This document shows, piece after piece, positions 36,615 through 47,906 of a DNA stretch of 64,000 nucleotides. This stretch comes from Otatea glauca. Its lineage: Eukaryota > Streptophyta > Magnoliopsida > Poales > Poaceae. The first letter of the stretch is position 1. Every line of letters starts with the position of its first letter. Under the pieces are notes generated by a model. It was not told the DNA's origin and did no database searches. It worked only from the letters and a program-made list of their open reading frames with translations. The stretch is from assembly GCA_036346275.1 (NCBI GenBank), contig CM070727.1:3525760-3589759 (forward strand), read 5' to 3'. A program made the position numbers and the translations under genes.

Positions 36615-39600
36615 ATGGCGCCGGCCTCCGCCTCCATGTCACTCCGACCGCCGTATCCATACCTGCATCGCCTTGCGGTTGCACTCTTCGCTAAGTTCAT
36701 CTCGCCTTTCCCCCCCTCTCTCTGTGAACAAATCCATTTTTTTTTCGCCGTTCGCCTCCTCTAATCGACTCTGCGTTCGCTCTTGTGCTACCCAGGGCCT
36801 GCCGCGACAGTGGTGCTGGGGTGTCCCGGCGCATTCCCCTGGGCGGAGAGCCTTCCATGCCAATCGGCGGAGGCGGTACGTGTTCTCTGACTGCGCTCTC
36901 CTGTGCTTTCAGTTTGCTTGTGCGCGATGTGTGCTTCTCGATTGGGACTGGGAAGTAGCTGCATCTTTGCACTAATTCGTTTGATTTGTGTCGTTGATTA
37001 CGAAAAACCTGATTTTTTTTACAGTCCCAGGTCATCTGATTAGCCTTGTTGTGATGTTGCTTGTACGGGATTAGGAATTTCATGAGTTGGGAAAATTTTG
37101 TTGTTGAGCAGCGAGCACAGTATGAACATTTAGTGCTAGTATTATTGTGTATGTGCCCTTGCTGCTCAGCATTGAACTGTGAACCTGAAAGTGTTGGGAG
37201 ATGCAGAGCACAGCGCGAAACCTGTAAACTAGCGTGACTAATGTTAGAGGTTTTACACAACATAAATCTTGGGGCCTGATGCAGATTTTTATTGATGTAT
37301 AATTTTCATCTTGTATTTTCCCCCCTTAAGATTTGATACTACTCTGTACCTGCCAGGATCTGTGATTTGGCTTTTCAACTGGAATTTTGATGATGGAAGT
37401 AGGTTGTACGAAATAGTATTATTAATTAAGAACTTATGATTCCATTAAACAGGAGCACTTTGTTATGCACAGTGGATAAAGGTCCCGAAAAATCCTTCAA
37501 AAAGACCATTGAAGTGGATAGGCTCATTGATATGTTGAGGGACGCAAATCCTAGAGAGGTAACTACTCTACAGCTTCAGTCTGATTGGTGATCCTACTTA
37601 GATCAGGTTACTATTTTTGCAGTACGCTTCAGTGCTGAACTAGATACATTACCATCCACTCTATCGATTTCCTTCAATATGCAAACCTCTGGTCTGTAGT
37701 TATCCTTGCTTTGAGCATGCTTCCACCGGTTCCTGGTTCAAAATCTGTAAAATTAAACTGAACAATTCTTGATGATTCAATCACTGGACTTCAAGTTCTA
37801 TTGAGAACTTAAACTATAAAAGATTGACTTCTGAGCTGTCAGATTTACCTTTGGTTTCTTACTAGGCATTTATTTCTACATGCATGCAAAAGCATGTCAC
37901 TGGATTAGGTTGGTATATCTATGATATTTCTAAATGTTCAAGCATTATTGGTAAGATTTTAGGTGGTTATTCTCTGTTGAATCAGTTGAAAGAATCCTTG
38001 CATGGTTTAATTTTATTTTTTGACGTAAAAATTTTACTTGATTAAATTACTAAACTGCCCTTCTTATATGTAAACAGCTTGACCAAATAGTGGTTGAAAA
38101 TATTCTGGCATTCGACGAGGGTTTCTGGGTTCGGCTGGCTGCTAGAATTGATCTATGCAAATTGGATGATGATAAAGCATGGTTTCATCTTTGGATTCTT
38201 TTTTTGCTTACTGTGGATGTCATTCTCTTTTGTCCCAATTAATCTAACTTTGTGATTGCTTTCTCTCCTTTTCTTTTTCAGAAAGATTACGAAGAACTGG
38301 CCGAAAATGTCATGAACATAGTTGACCGTCTTGTTCACAAGACTGATGTAAGAACCTGTCCCATCATGCATAACTCCTCATTTTAGTACTACTGCGGTAC
38401 TGCCTACAGCTTGATGTGAATTTCCAAAACATTGGTATTTTCATTGTGATTACAGTTACACATGTGCTTTCATGCAGCTAATTTTACCCCTTATGTTATG
38501 CAGGAAAAGATTGAACAGTCAACTGATGTGCTGAAGGCAATTATTAGTCCTGTAATGCATGAAGGAGAAGAGGTGAAGTGGCCACCAAGAGATCTGGAGG
38601 CTCTCGAATTGATGGAGAAAGTAAGCACACATCTCTCTCCCTTTTTTCACTATGTTTTTTTTTAAAACAGCAAAAGCTGTGATCTATGTTATTTATTGGA
38701 CTCCAGAATACCTTCCAATCAGTGTTTTTTTTAAAAAAAAATTTACACTAGACTTAAGTGCTATCTCTCCCCACAAATCACCTAGTGCTCATTGCTCCTG
38801 AGGAACAAGCCAGTGATGATGCCTTCTAGCAGTTCGAGAAGCTTTCCAGTTTGAACTGTTCTGTGATCTGTTCCGTAGCTGAACCCATATACCTCAATAC
38901 AGTAGTTCTCCAAAATACTTCATACCGGAAGGACATTGGTGTATGCAGCAATTAACCTGATGCCATAAGAGTTTTGTCGTTTTAAGAACTCCAATTGCAG
39001 CGTGCCATTCACAAGCAAGTGTAGCCTTATCCATTAACGGGTACACTTTTGCACACCTTATGTTGGTGTTGCCCTTAACAAGCATTTTGTCATGTCCTTT
39101 GCATTTGGAGTGGTTAAGTTGAGCCTTTCTTTCACCATCATCTGCACTAATTGACTTGAGCACCCCCCAAAATCCAAATATTTGTTCTGCTTATATTCTC
39201 CCTCCACACACAAAAGCATGTTGTTTTGGGATACATGCAGTTAAACATTCGAAACTTTGGCTATTGATGTCTTTTTAAATTTTTAGATTGGACGCATCAA
39301 AATCATATGTGTAGATTCATCTAGAAAAGTACTTTCATAATATTATAATTCTATTGGGTTTTATAAATATATTACAATAGAAGTTAGTGGTCGAAGTTGC
39401 GTTTTGAGGACTGTGTCGATGTCCAAAAAAGACATGCTTTTGTCACCGGAGGGAGTAATTTCTTTTGAATTATACTTTAGGCAAGTCTGCTGTCAGTGCT
39501 ATCTTTACTTTCCATCATTGTTGGCTTAACAGTTTCAGTAGTTAAAATGTTTTTTTTATGGCACACTATTGTTTTCCTAGAAATGCCATTTTTTGCAATT

Positions 39601-40501
39601 CTGATTTGTAATGAAATTTCTATATGCAATCTTGGTATTCCTAGGAAATATCAAATAGAGAAAAAGAAGGACAGCTAGACGAGGGATTTCTGTCAGAAGT
39701 TAATGCTCAGTTGAGGCAAGTAAGTGTTATTTTCTGCTTTTCAGGTTAACTGTGTAGTTTACTATTCCTAGTGTAGAATAATTTTGTTTTCATGTTATTA
39801 GTGCATATTTACATGTGTTTAGGCTAAAGAAGATGGTGATAAGCCAGGACTTCAAGCTATGCTGCAAAAGGTGTTGCAATTATATGCTTTGAAGTTTCTC
39901 CAAAAGCGTAGTTATGCTTACAAAGGTAATTATTTGTGTCATTCATTGTGGGCTGTTCAGCTTCAAATGTTAAGAAATGACTACACTTTTAATTGATTCT
40001 TGAGTGTCTGTCTTCCTTTTTCAGGGGGAGAAGTTGTAGTGCCTGAAAAGTTTCTTGAATCTGTAATACAGGGTCTGTGTTATTGCCCAAAGTTATTGTT
40101 TATTTTGCATATACTAATTACTACCTTTGAGACATTGAGAATGTGCAATGCAGCTCCAGAAAATGAGTGGAACAAGCTGTTGGTTGATGGACTTACAGTG
40201 GGGAAGGGAGATGTTTCACCAGAAGAACTTTATGCTGTTATTAAGAAGAGAATTGAGAGAGTCTTAATTCGCACAGTGAGATTCATAACCTTCTGAGTTC
40301 TAGAGAGAATAGGGCCCAAAGTTTTTACTTGTCAGTGCCTTGTACTGAGCTTTCCCTCGTGCTATTTTGGGCTGTTTTCTTTCGTTTTTTGTTTGACAGG
40401 AAGGAGGTTCTTATCAGCAACGTGTACTTGTTGAGTATCTAAAAGAGATACAGGCTAGAGCAGAGGAAATTGTGAAAGTGCTTCAAGGACCAACGGTGTG
40501 A
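36615..40501 (+). CDS. Predicted plastid protein of unknown function, plant-specific
   Basis: Eleven exons fit with consistent phases: 36615-36677 (tentative), 36796-36875, 37453-37558, 38078-38176, 38282-38347, 38504-38620, 39645-39719, 39823-39925, 40025-40072, 40154-40275 and 40400-40501 (TGA), for about 326 aa. The first exon (MAPASASMSLRPPYPYLHRL) and the Arg-rich second look like a chloroplast transit peptide. Its donor (GCG|gttgca) is weak, so the N terminus is uncertain. The mature part is mostly helical and charged. It includes FKKTIEVDRLIDMLRDANPR, VENILAFDEGFWVRLAARID, EEVKWPPRDLEALELMEK, GLQAMLQKVLQLYALKFLQK and EGGSYQQRVLVEYLKEIQAR. It has no catalytic motif I recognise. It seems to be a conserved single-domain protein; an Arabidopsis chloroplast protein is a likely homologue but I cannot name it safely. 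Intron 4 appears to begin with GC at 38177. Confidence 0.8.
39197..39455. mobile_element. Stowaway-like MITE inside an intron
   Basis: It begins CTCCCTCCACACACAAAAGC and ends CACCGGAGGGAG before TA. It sits in the intron between exons 6 and 7 of the predicted plastid protein gene, so it is transcribed as part of the pre-mRNA. Confidence 0.85.
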
Positions 40502-41189
40502 TGTCTGGCGCTCTAGTTTACGCAATACAAGTTTTTCCGGTTCGAGCATTGTTTGATGCGTCACCTGGCTAAAGCTTCTAGAAGGTGGTCGCAGGAAACT
40601 AAAGTAGGTATGCTTTTCTCCTTTTGGTATGCAGTTCAGAACATAAAAATTATATTCCATGTGCATGTATTTTTACATAGAAAATTACCAAGAGGTATGC
40701 GACACTGGGTATTCCTTTAGATGTGTATGTATCCTTACAGTTTCTGCCTCAGATGTCTGATGCAGGGGCCTGTTTAGACAAAGGAGGTAAAGACAACGAG
40801 AAAAGGAGAGAGATAGCAAGGAGAAATGCATAATGTCAACATACCGCACATTCTTGTTCAGAGTGATTGCGCATCTAATCTTCGCAGTTTGGCGTTCATC
40901 TCGCATGGCTTATTTTCCTGTTGGGATGTTCCATTTCTTTTTTTGTCTGACTGATGCCTCGCACAATCAGATTGTCTGACTGAAAATTGTGATGCATGAC
41001 ATCGTAACATGTAAATCGGTTTTCTTTATTAAATGATGGAGAAGATTCAATGGTGAGCTTGAAGTGTTGGTGGGGTGCTTGGTGATCTTGTTTTGAGCTA
41101 TCCTATGGCACTTGGTATAAGCAACTGACGCATGTCCTGCCATTGTTGACGCCTTGATGGAATGATGCATCATGGATTCCTTGTACAAG
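40502..41189. other. 3' flank of the plastid protein gene
   Basis: It presumably holds the 3' UTR. No separate gene was recognised. Confidence 0.5.
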
Positions 41190-41453
41190 GTTCAAAATCC
41201 CGACCAAATTTCGGAAATTTCATCTGAGATTTTGGATTTCGGTCAGGGACTAGATTCTAAATCCCGGTGGAATAAAAAGAATTCAAATTGTTACAGTGAT
41301 TTCAGAAATTTTTACGAAATCTCCGCCAATTTCGCCGAGATTTTGGCCTTTGAGACTAAAATTGATACAAAATTGACCCGATTTGAAGTTTTTATGACCG
41401 GAGAGCATGTGAAAATTTATACATATATTTATGTATAAGAGCTTACTAACTCA

Positions 41454-41524
41454 GGTTGTTGAGGCTAGCTGGTTAGCATAGAATGCTCTTACCCAAGAGA
41501 CCTGTGTTCGAGTCTTGGCAACCG
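41454..41524 (+). other. tRNA-like segment, copy 1 (probable SINE-like or tRNA-derived)
   Basis: GGTTGTT at 41454-41460 can pair with GGCAACC at 41517-41523, over the length of an acceptor stem. In between are a D-arm-like GGCTAGCTGGTTAGC, a CTCT...AGAG hairpin with ACCC in the loop, and a B-box-like GTTCGAGT. The anticodon loop is one base short and the T stem is weak. So it is not a normal tRNA gene but has the internal promoter layout of one. Confidence 0.5.
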
Positions 41525-41713
41525 CAATTTTCACGGAATTTTTGGCTGTCAGGGAAGCAAGTGGAATCAAAATTTCTGCTAATTTCGTTGAGATCTCGGC
41601 CCTTGGGATCGAAATTAATGATACAAAATTGACCCTTTTTGATATTTTTAGGACCAGAATGTATGTGAAAATCTATACCTATATAAATTATATATAAGAG
41701 CTTACTAAATGAG

Positions 41714-41783
41714 GAAGTTGAGTCTAGCTAGTTAGGATAGAATGCTCTCACTCGAGAGACCTGGATTTGAGTCTTGGCAATCG
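41714..41783 (+). other. tRNA-like segment, copy 2
   Basis: A diverged direct copy of the preceding segment, about 260 bp downstream. It keeps CTAGCTAGTTAGGATAG, the CTCACTCGAGAG hairpin and a changed B box (ATTTGAGT). The acceptor stem pairing is lost. Confidence 0.45.
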
Positions 41784-42130
41784 CAATTTTCACGAATTTT
41801 TTGGCTGCTTAATAAGGAAGCAAGTGCAAGTGGAATCTGGATCTAACGCCTTAGACCAACAAGACCTTAAACCTCTTATACAAGAACCGAGATCTAACAT
41901 CTTAGACTAACTAGGCCTTAGACCTCTTAGACAAGAACCGAGATCTAACGCTCATCTCAACTTCATGTTATGGGCGTCACGGTTACATGTTTTTCTAGCC
42001 TCAGGAGATTATTTCACAAGGGTTGAAAAGGGTTAAAATCTCGGAAATCCCGATCTAAAAAATTCCGAATTTAAATTCTATTTTTTTGGATTTCGTGTGA
42101 AATCTCGTTAAAATTTCGGATTTTGGTGAC

Positions 42131-43172
42131 CTCCAACGTATAGTTGGGAAAACGAAATTTGAAACTTTGCCTTATACTGTATCCACTCCTGTTACAAATC
42201 GTGCTGCTATTTTCCCGTGAGAGATGGTCAGCTGACGGGACGAAACCGGCCTCCTCAAAGTAAAACAGGATCGGCTTTGCTTTTGTCTCGTGCATACGTC
42301 AAACTGGTCAGCCAATTAAATTAAGAGCTACATAGTACAAATTACTGTATGTAATGTAAGAACTTCTTCGATTTTTATGAAAATTAAATTATTTCTCGTG
42401 AAATTCATAGAGTAAAATCGAATCATATGGTACCACAGCCGTAGATGGAGTCCCTGACTTCTGTAGTCCCGTTAGTACGTATTACGTTCGTATATATCGC
42501 GGCAGGAATCTATGCCCACCGTAGCATAGCGGACTACGACAGGAGGAGAAGAGTGCCGCAGGAGCTGGCTAACCAGCCAGGGCAGCCCAGCACGACCTGG
42601 TGCCGCGGGCGGTACACGGTGCCAATTAAGGGTCTGTTTGGAGGATTACGGCTGGACTGAAAAGCTGCTTTTGGTTTGCTGGGTTGTAAAACAGCTGTGA
42701 CTGGCGGCTGTGGCTTTTCTTATTATGCCGTTTGTCAAACTGGCTGCTGCAACTGTAGCTTTTGGGGGGTAACCGAGCGGGAAGGCAGTAACCTACGAAG
42801 CACAGTGGCGGATGAGTGGAGAGGTGACGTGGAGGTGGGGAGATAGGGTGGCGGAGGTCGGGGAGGCGGAGTGAGCGAGATGGGAGACGGTCAATGGCCA
42901 CGGTGAAAAGCTCCTCCTCGGTAATTTGCAGCTTTTAGGGATACTTGCATGATTTAGCTTTTCACCACTTTCTGCGGCCCATCTTTGTTTGAGACAGCTT
43001 TTAACCTAAAAGTGAAGCACAGGGCCTGAGCGAAACTTCCCGGAGCCGGACCAAACACCAGGTGCCGTGTGTAAGTCCGTTCGCTTGTGGCACTTGGACT
43101 CTAACCTCCAAATTCCAATCAAGTAGTAGGGAGACGACTTCCCTTCGTTTTCCCTTCGCCGAGGCTGCCTGT
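42131..43172. other. Spacer with a possible MITE at 42628-43030
   Basis: From 'gggtctgtttggaggatt' (42628) to 'acagggcctgagcg' (about 43033) the ends are roughly inverted, and the interior repeats 'cagctttt' and 'aaagctg' on both strands. This is the usual appearance of a hAT- or Harbinger-type MITE. The rest holds no gene. The end of the spacer includes the 5' leader of the next gene. Confidence 0.45.
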
Positions 43173-43508
43173 ATGCTGGGCGCCGCCCTCCGCGTGACCG
43201 CCCCGATCCCGCCTCTCCCTGCGCCGACTCGCCCCTTCCTCCTCCGCCGCCTCCAACCGGCGGCCATGTCCTCCTCCTCGCTCCGCGACAGGGAGGCCAA
43301 GAAGCACGACGCTCCGCCCGCGCCAGCCCCGCAGCCGCCCGAGAAGCCGCTCCCCGGCGACTGCTGCGGCAGCGGCTGCGTCCGCTGCGTCTGGGACGTC
43401 TACTACGATGAGCTCGACGCCTACAACAAGGCCCTCGCCGCGCACTCCTCCTCGTCCTCCGACCCCAACGACAAGCCCCCCACCAACGATGACGAGGCCA
43501 AATCCTGA
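43173..43508 (+). CDS. Oxidoreductase-like domain protein (OXLD1-type)
   Basis: Single exon, 111 aa. Residues 1-31 are Arg/Pro/Ala-rich with no acidic residue and fit a mitochondrial or plastid targeting peptide; a second Met at residue 32 could also start translation. The diagnostic motif PEKPLPGDCCGSGCVRCVWD lies at 56-75, followed by VYYDELDAYN. The four cysteines (64, 65, 69, 72) and the PGDCCGSGC core are characteristic of the oxidoreductase-like (Oxidored-like) domain, whose function is unproven; it may bind metal or interact with electron-carrier proteins. The tail is Ser/Asp-rich and low in complexity. The gene converges with the subtilase gene, with about 420 bp between their stops. 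Confidence 0.85.
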   Translation: MLGAALRVTAPIPPLPAPTRPFLLRRLQPAAMSSSSLRDREAKKHDAPPAPAPQPPEKPLPGDCCGSGCVRCVWDVYYDELDAYNKALAAHSSSSSDPNDKPPTNDDEAKS

Positions 43509-43927
43509 GGCGCGTCAGGACTTGTATGCGTATGCAACCTTCTTCTGTTTCCAAATTGGATTCTTGGTCGTATCAGATATGGCATTACACATTCATTACT
43601 GTGAAACATTACATTCTCAATGTGTATGCTGCAATTTGTACTAGAGAGAACATGATTTCCTACTGCTTACTTCCATTGTTCGTGTAACCAAAGAACCTCC
43701 TGATTATCGGAAAGAAAAAGCTTCATTTTTGTGCAACCATTCGTGTTGCAGGTACTGCTATAATAGGCCAGATTTCGTGCAACAATCACTAATGCATTTT
43801 ATTTCACCTTGGTTGAATTCTAGTCAAGAAACCCCAACCAATCACCAATGCCATTAGAATCAGGAGATATCATTGGTTACATATCTTGTCTCATCATCGA
43901 CGGTGAATACTACAAGGTGTCACATAT
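43509..43927. other. Convergent intergenic region
   Basis: This 419-bp stretch separates the stops of two convergent genes. It must contain both 3' UTRs; no repeat or other gene was seen. Confidence 0.6.
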
Positions 43928-46900
43928 TCACGCATTGACGTAGAACTTACTGATCATCGTCCGAACCACCAGAGGAATCCTCACCGTGTGGGTACCGTCC
44001 TCCCATGTCAGGCTGCCGAAGGTGTACCTCCCTTGCACCTTCAGTTTGGCCTGGAATGTCACCTTGAACGTCAACTTGTTGGCGGTCGAGTTGAAGGTCA
44101 GGAGCGAGGGGCTCACGGTGACGTCCACCCCTGGAGGAGCTTCCACACGGACTCCGTATTTTGACACTGCTGGGCCGACGTTGGTGACCGTTCTTGACAC
44201 CGTGAGTTTGCCTCTCAGTTCAGGAATGGTGATAGATGGTAGATTCAGGTTCAACTGCGACTTCGGTGTGTGTTGACAAGTTGTGTGCTGTTGAGTCATG
44301 GAGCTGATGGCTGAGTTGTTGTAGCCCATGGAGCAGAGGAAGCGCACGTAGTCAGATAATTCCATGTCGTACACAAGACCGGGGTGCGCAGCCCTATTTG
44401 GATCCACATGACCGCCTCCATAATCAAATGGGTTCGCCTGCTTGTAGGGTGCTGCCTCGGATACCACCTCGAAACCATACTCATCACGCACGTTGGCTGC
44501 AAAGGTGTAGACTTGTTAGGGCAAAACAAACATCTTCGATGCAGAGAAGCAGATAAGCATTACCTGTTGTGATCAGTGCTGATTTTACCGCAGCAGGGCT
44601 CCATTTAGGGTGCATTGATTTGAGAAGAGCGACCACGCCTGAAATGTGCGGGCAGGACATTGAAGTTCCTGAATCAATCTCGAAATTCACCGATCCAATG
44701 GATGATGATATGGCGGCTGCAGGTGACCATGAGGCCAAAATGTTTACACCTGGGGCAGCGATGTCTGGCTGCAAAGGTTGGATTAATATCAGAACAAGAT
44801 GCAGGGTTTCTTTACAAGGTATAGCAGACGCTACTGTTGACTGGATTAAGTATGAACTTAGTTAATCAACTGAAGGCGATTGTTTTACCTTCAGAATAGA
44901 GGGGGACAGAGAACTTGGACCCCTAGACGAGAAGTATGCAACTTCTGGGGCTATCAGTTCCCCTAGAATCGTTTTTGCAAAGCCAAATTGAACCGTAGGG
45001 TTTCTGTGTATGGAGAACAAAAGTTAATGAAAAGCATATATTTAGATTTTTTTCACAACTACTGAACCGTATACAAGACTGTTTATATACCTCATGCTAC
45101 TAGTGTATGCAAGTATAGATGTTCCAACTTGATAGTCTACTTGAAAACAAGGAATATCATATGCAGATGCTATATCCTTGGTTAAGAACTGCGCGAAAAT
45201 GACTCCAACACCACGGGCTTTTTTAACGGTATCTACTGCCACTAAGGCTGATCTCTGTACGCGTGTTTGGAAGCAAAGCACCACATTTCCTTTTACAAGA
45301 GTAGCATTCAGAGATCCTACAGTGCAGCTTCTGCAAAGACATCAGCCTCAATGGAAGTCGAAGTTTTAGGATTTATCATTAGAGATTTGAGGAGGACAAA
45401 GTTTACCTTGCATCGGTATCATCAGCATTATTAGATGAAATGTCTTCAGCATAGACTATACGCACGCTTTTTGCAGGATGCTTTCCGGAGTAGAGTGTTT
45501 GACCCTGCATCATCAGGACATCAGAATGCCAGGCGCGAAGAGGGACATATCAACAGTTTGCAACCATAAGCTTAAAGCAGTAATTCAGATGAAACTCTTA
45601 CCACATAAGAACTATTGTTGCCGAGGGTGATCTTTGCAAGGAAAGTCCGGTCAATGGTGCCCGCAGCAACAGTCACAATCCACGGTGCAGAGTTGATCAC
45701 CGTCTCTGAATAAGGACCGGAGTTCCCTGCAGAACAGACCACGACGATCCCCTTCGCGACAGCATGGAGGGATCCAATGGACAAGACATCATCAACATAA
45801 CCAGGGAGAGGTGGTGCTTGGCCTAGGGACACCGAAAGCACATCGACACCGTCGTGTACAGCGTCGTCGAAAGCGGCAAGGATGTCTGCCGAGGTACAAT
45901 CTCCGGTGGCCCAGCACACCTTATAGACGGCCAGCCTAGCCCTCGGTGCCCCTCCCCTTGCTACACCACTGGCAAGCCCCCTGAAGTTGGCATCGGCTAC
46001 CAGAGCACCGGCAGCAGTGGACGCCGTGTGCGTCCCATGCCCGATGGCGTCCCTCGCGGACATGAACTCAAAGATATCAGTCGTGTTCATCTTCCCATAC
46101 TCGGCTTCATACCCTTTGATGTACCATCTCGCGCCTATTATTTTCCTATCCTATCATGAATCTGAAGTCACCACCAGGATAACCAGGACAATTTCTCCTC
46201 TCCTATTGCAATTAGTGGCAAATTTGCACAAGAAAATTGCAGGCCAACCTGTTGCAGTTGGAAGCATTGAACCTGTCTCCGGCGACACATCGGCCTTTCC
46301 ACCGCCGCGGAACCTCGCCGACGCCGTCGTCTCTAAAACTGGCTGACTCCGGCCATATCCCTGCAAACCACGAACGTCTCACTCTTCACATTGCAATGTC
46401 GGTCCCAATCCTAATTTCCACTACTACTACAAATGAAGAAATAATCTCACCTGTATCTAGTACACCGATAATGGAATCTTCCCCAAATCTACTCTCCGAG
46501 AGGATTCCACCCGAAGGCGAAGGGTTCACTCGCATGAAATCCCAGCTCCTGGTGGTGTGCAGGCTAAGGACACGATTCCGAACCACTCGCACAACTCCAG
46601 GCCAATCTTGACACCACAATTTAATTCGAACCAGAAAAAAATTAGAGAGAAAGCAACATTAGTTTGTCAAGAACAAACAGTAAGATAGTCACGCCCGAGC
46701 AGAATGCAAGATCGCTGAAACGTGTGAGCTCACCGGAGAGCAGCGCCGCCTGCCTTTCCGTGAGCACAGCGGCGAAGCCGGAGAAGCCGTGCCTGTAGCT
46801 GTAAAGGATGGAGTCCATGGCCGCTTGCTCGCTGCAAAGCACAAGGTCATAGCTTTGTGAATAGTGGTGAGCAACCATGGAGAAACTTAGAAGCTAGCTA

Positions 46901-47175
46901 GCGTTCACTTCATTCCACCTGTCAAGAACGGCGGCGAGCATGCCGTGGTGCGAGTCCTGCACCAGCTCCGGGTGCAGCTTGGGGTTCCTCTCCCCCATGT
47001 ACACAATGTACACCTGCATCGACATCGAAACAGCAGCAATAAGATAGATGCTGCCAAGAAGGGTTCTTGGATCACAATGCCGTAAGAATACACCATGATT
47101 CTGGCTCACATTGCCGCAAGAACAGAGGCTAAGCTCGAGCAGCAGCAACAAGGCCAGCAGGGGAGCCATGGCCAT
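43928..47175 (-). CDS. Subtilisin-like serine protease (plant SBT, secreted)
   Basis: Eleven exons join without a break: 47175-47110, 47013-46919, 46831-46734, 46606-46451, 46360-46249, 46145-45602, 45504-45407, 45330-45091, 45003-44889, 44768-44564 and 44496-43928 (TGA), giving 765 aa. All introns are GT-AG. Residues 1-22 (MAMAPLLALLLLLELSLCSC) are a signal peptide. An I9 inhibitor propeptide starts VYIVYMGERNPKLHPELVQD. The peptidase S8 triad is intact: Asp137 in VLDTGIWPES, His212 in GHGTHTAS and Ser544 in GTSMSCPHISG. Asn317 in CSAGNSGP is the oxyanion residue. A protease-associated domain sits around 375-470, and a fibronectin-III-like C terminus contains LTVSRTVTNVG. The multi-exon layout resembles the SBT3 branch, but the exact class needs a tree. 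It should act in the cell wall or apoplast after self-cleavage. Confidence 0.93.
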
Positions 47176-47468
47176 GGCCACTGTGTGTGAGCTAGGCTAG
47201 CTGGTAGCTCGAGAGGAAGCAGAAGTTGACGCAGAAACTATAAAATGGAGGAGCGGTAGAGTGGAGTGGTTTGAAAGGGTTGGTGCGATGCTCTCTCCTC
47301 TGCCTGGTTGGAGTTGGATTCAATTCAAATCTCCTACTAAATACTTCTCCACTGTACTGTATCCCTGTGGATTGGTTTGTTTACTCTTTGTTCGTCGTCC
47401 TGACTCCTGACACGGTGAGATGTGCTTCTTCTTTCCTCGTGTTTTTTTAATGGAGCCCAGACACACTC
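47176..47468. other. 5' flank of the subtilase gene
   Basis: Expected promoter on the minus strand. No TATA box in the correct orientation is clear; 'ctataaaat' at about 47240 reads on the opposite strand. Confidence 0.4.
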
Positions 47469-47477
47469 TCTCTCCGA

Positions 47478-47897
47478 ATTATTTTTTAATAAAAAATTAC
47501 AGAAATAATATACATAATTAAAGAATTACAAATATGCACCCCTAGCGCCATTTGAATTGACGACATTTCAAATGACGGTAGAGAGCTGCTGCCGTTGACG
47601 ACAACTCTCTATAGTTGTCTATAACCATTGGTGACAGAGTCTTTGTCGCTATTTGAATTAGCGATAGAGACTCTGTCACTATTTCAAATAACAGTAGAAA
47701 GCTGCGACTGTTGTCGACAACTCTCTATAACTGTCTATAGCCATTGACGACAGAGTCTTTGTCGCCATTTGAATTGGCGACAGAGTCTCTGTCGCCAATT
47801 CAATTGGTGACAGGGGTGTATATTTGTAATTTTTTAATTTGGCATATTCTTTTTGTAATTTTTTATTAAAAAAATATTATTTCAAAAAAATTTCCTC
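47478..47897. mobile_element. MULE-type MITE with 9-bp target duplication
   Basis: TCTCTCCGA at 47469-47477 is repeated at 47898-47906. The ends are inverted over about 75 bp: 'taataaaaaattacag' and 'aattacaaatatgcacccct' on the left, and the complement of 'aggggtgtatatttgtaatt' and 'gtaattttttattaaa' on the right. The interior has two direct copies of a unit of about 118 bp containing 'gacaactctctata' and 'gacagagtctttgtcgc'. The left terminus matches the start of the second MULE fragment at 57.66 kb, so they share a family. The host CT-rich flank makes the exact duplication edges ambiguous by a few bases. Confidence 0.82.
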
Positions 47898-47906
47898 TCT
47901 CTCCGA

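Larger units (their letters stand above)
41190..42130. repeat. Dispersed AAATTTCGG-type repeat with tandem 260-bp units
   Basis: It starts 'ggttcaaaatcccgaccaaa' and ends in clustered 'aaatctcgg', 'aaaatttcgg' motifs near 42130. Two units of about 260 bp are recognisable, with 'gagcttactaactcag' at about 41438 and 'gagcttactaaatgag' at about 41698. Each unit has a 'tacaaaattgaccc' core, then a tRNA-like segment, then 'gcaattttcacg(g)aatttt'. From 41840 a shorter direct repeat ('gatctaacgccttagac', 'gatctaacatcttagac') follows. Non-coding. Confidence 0.7.

Noticed and set aside
41454..41524. Functional tRNA gene
   Set aside because: The anticodon loop is short and the T stem is weak; a second decayed copy sits in a repeat, so it was called tRNA-like only.
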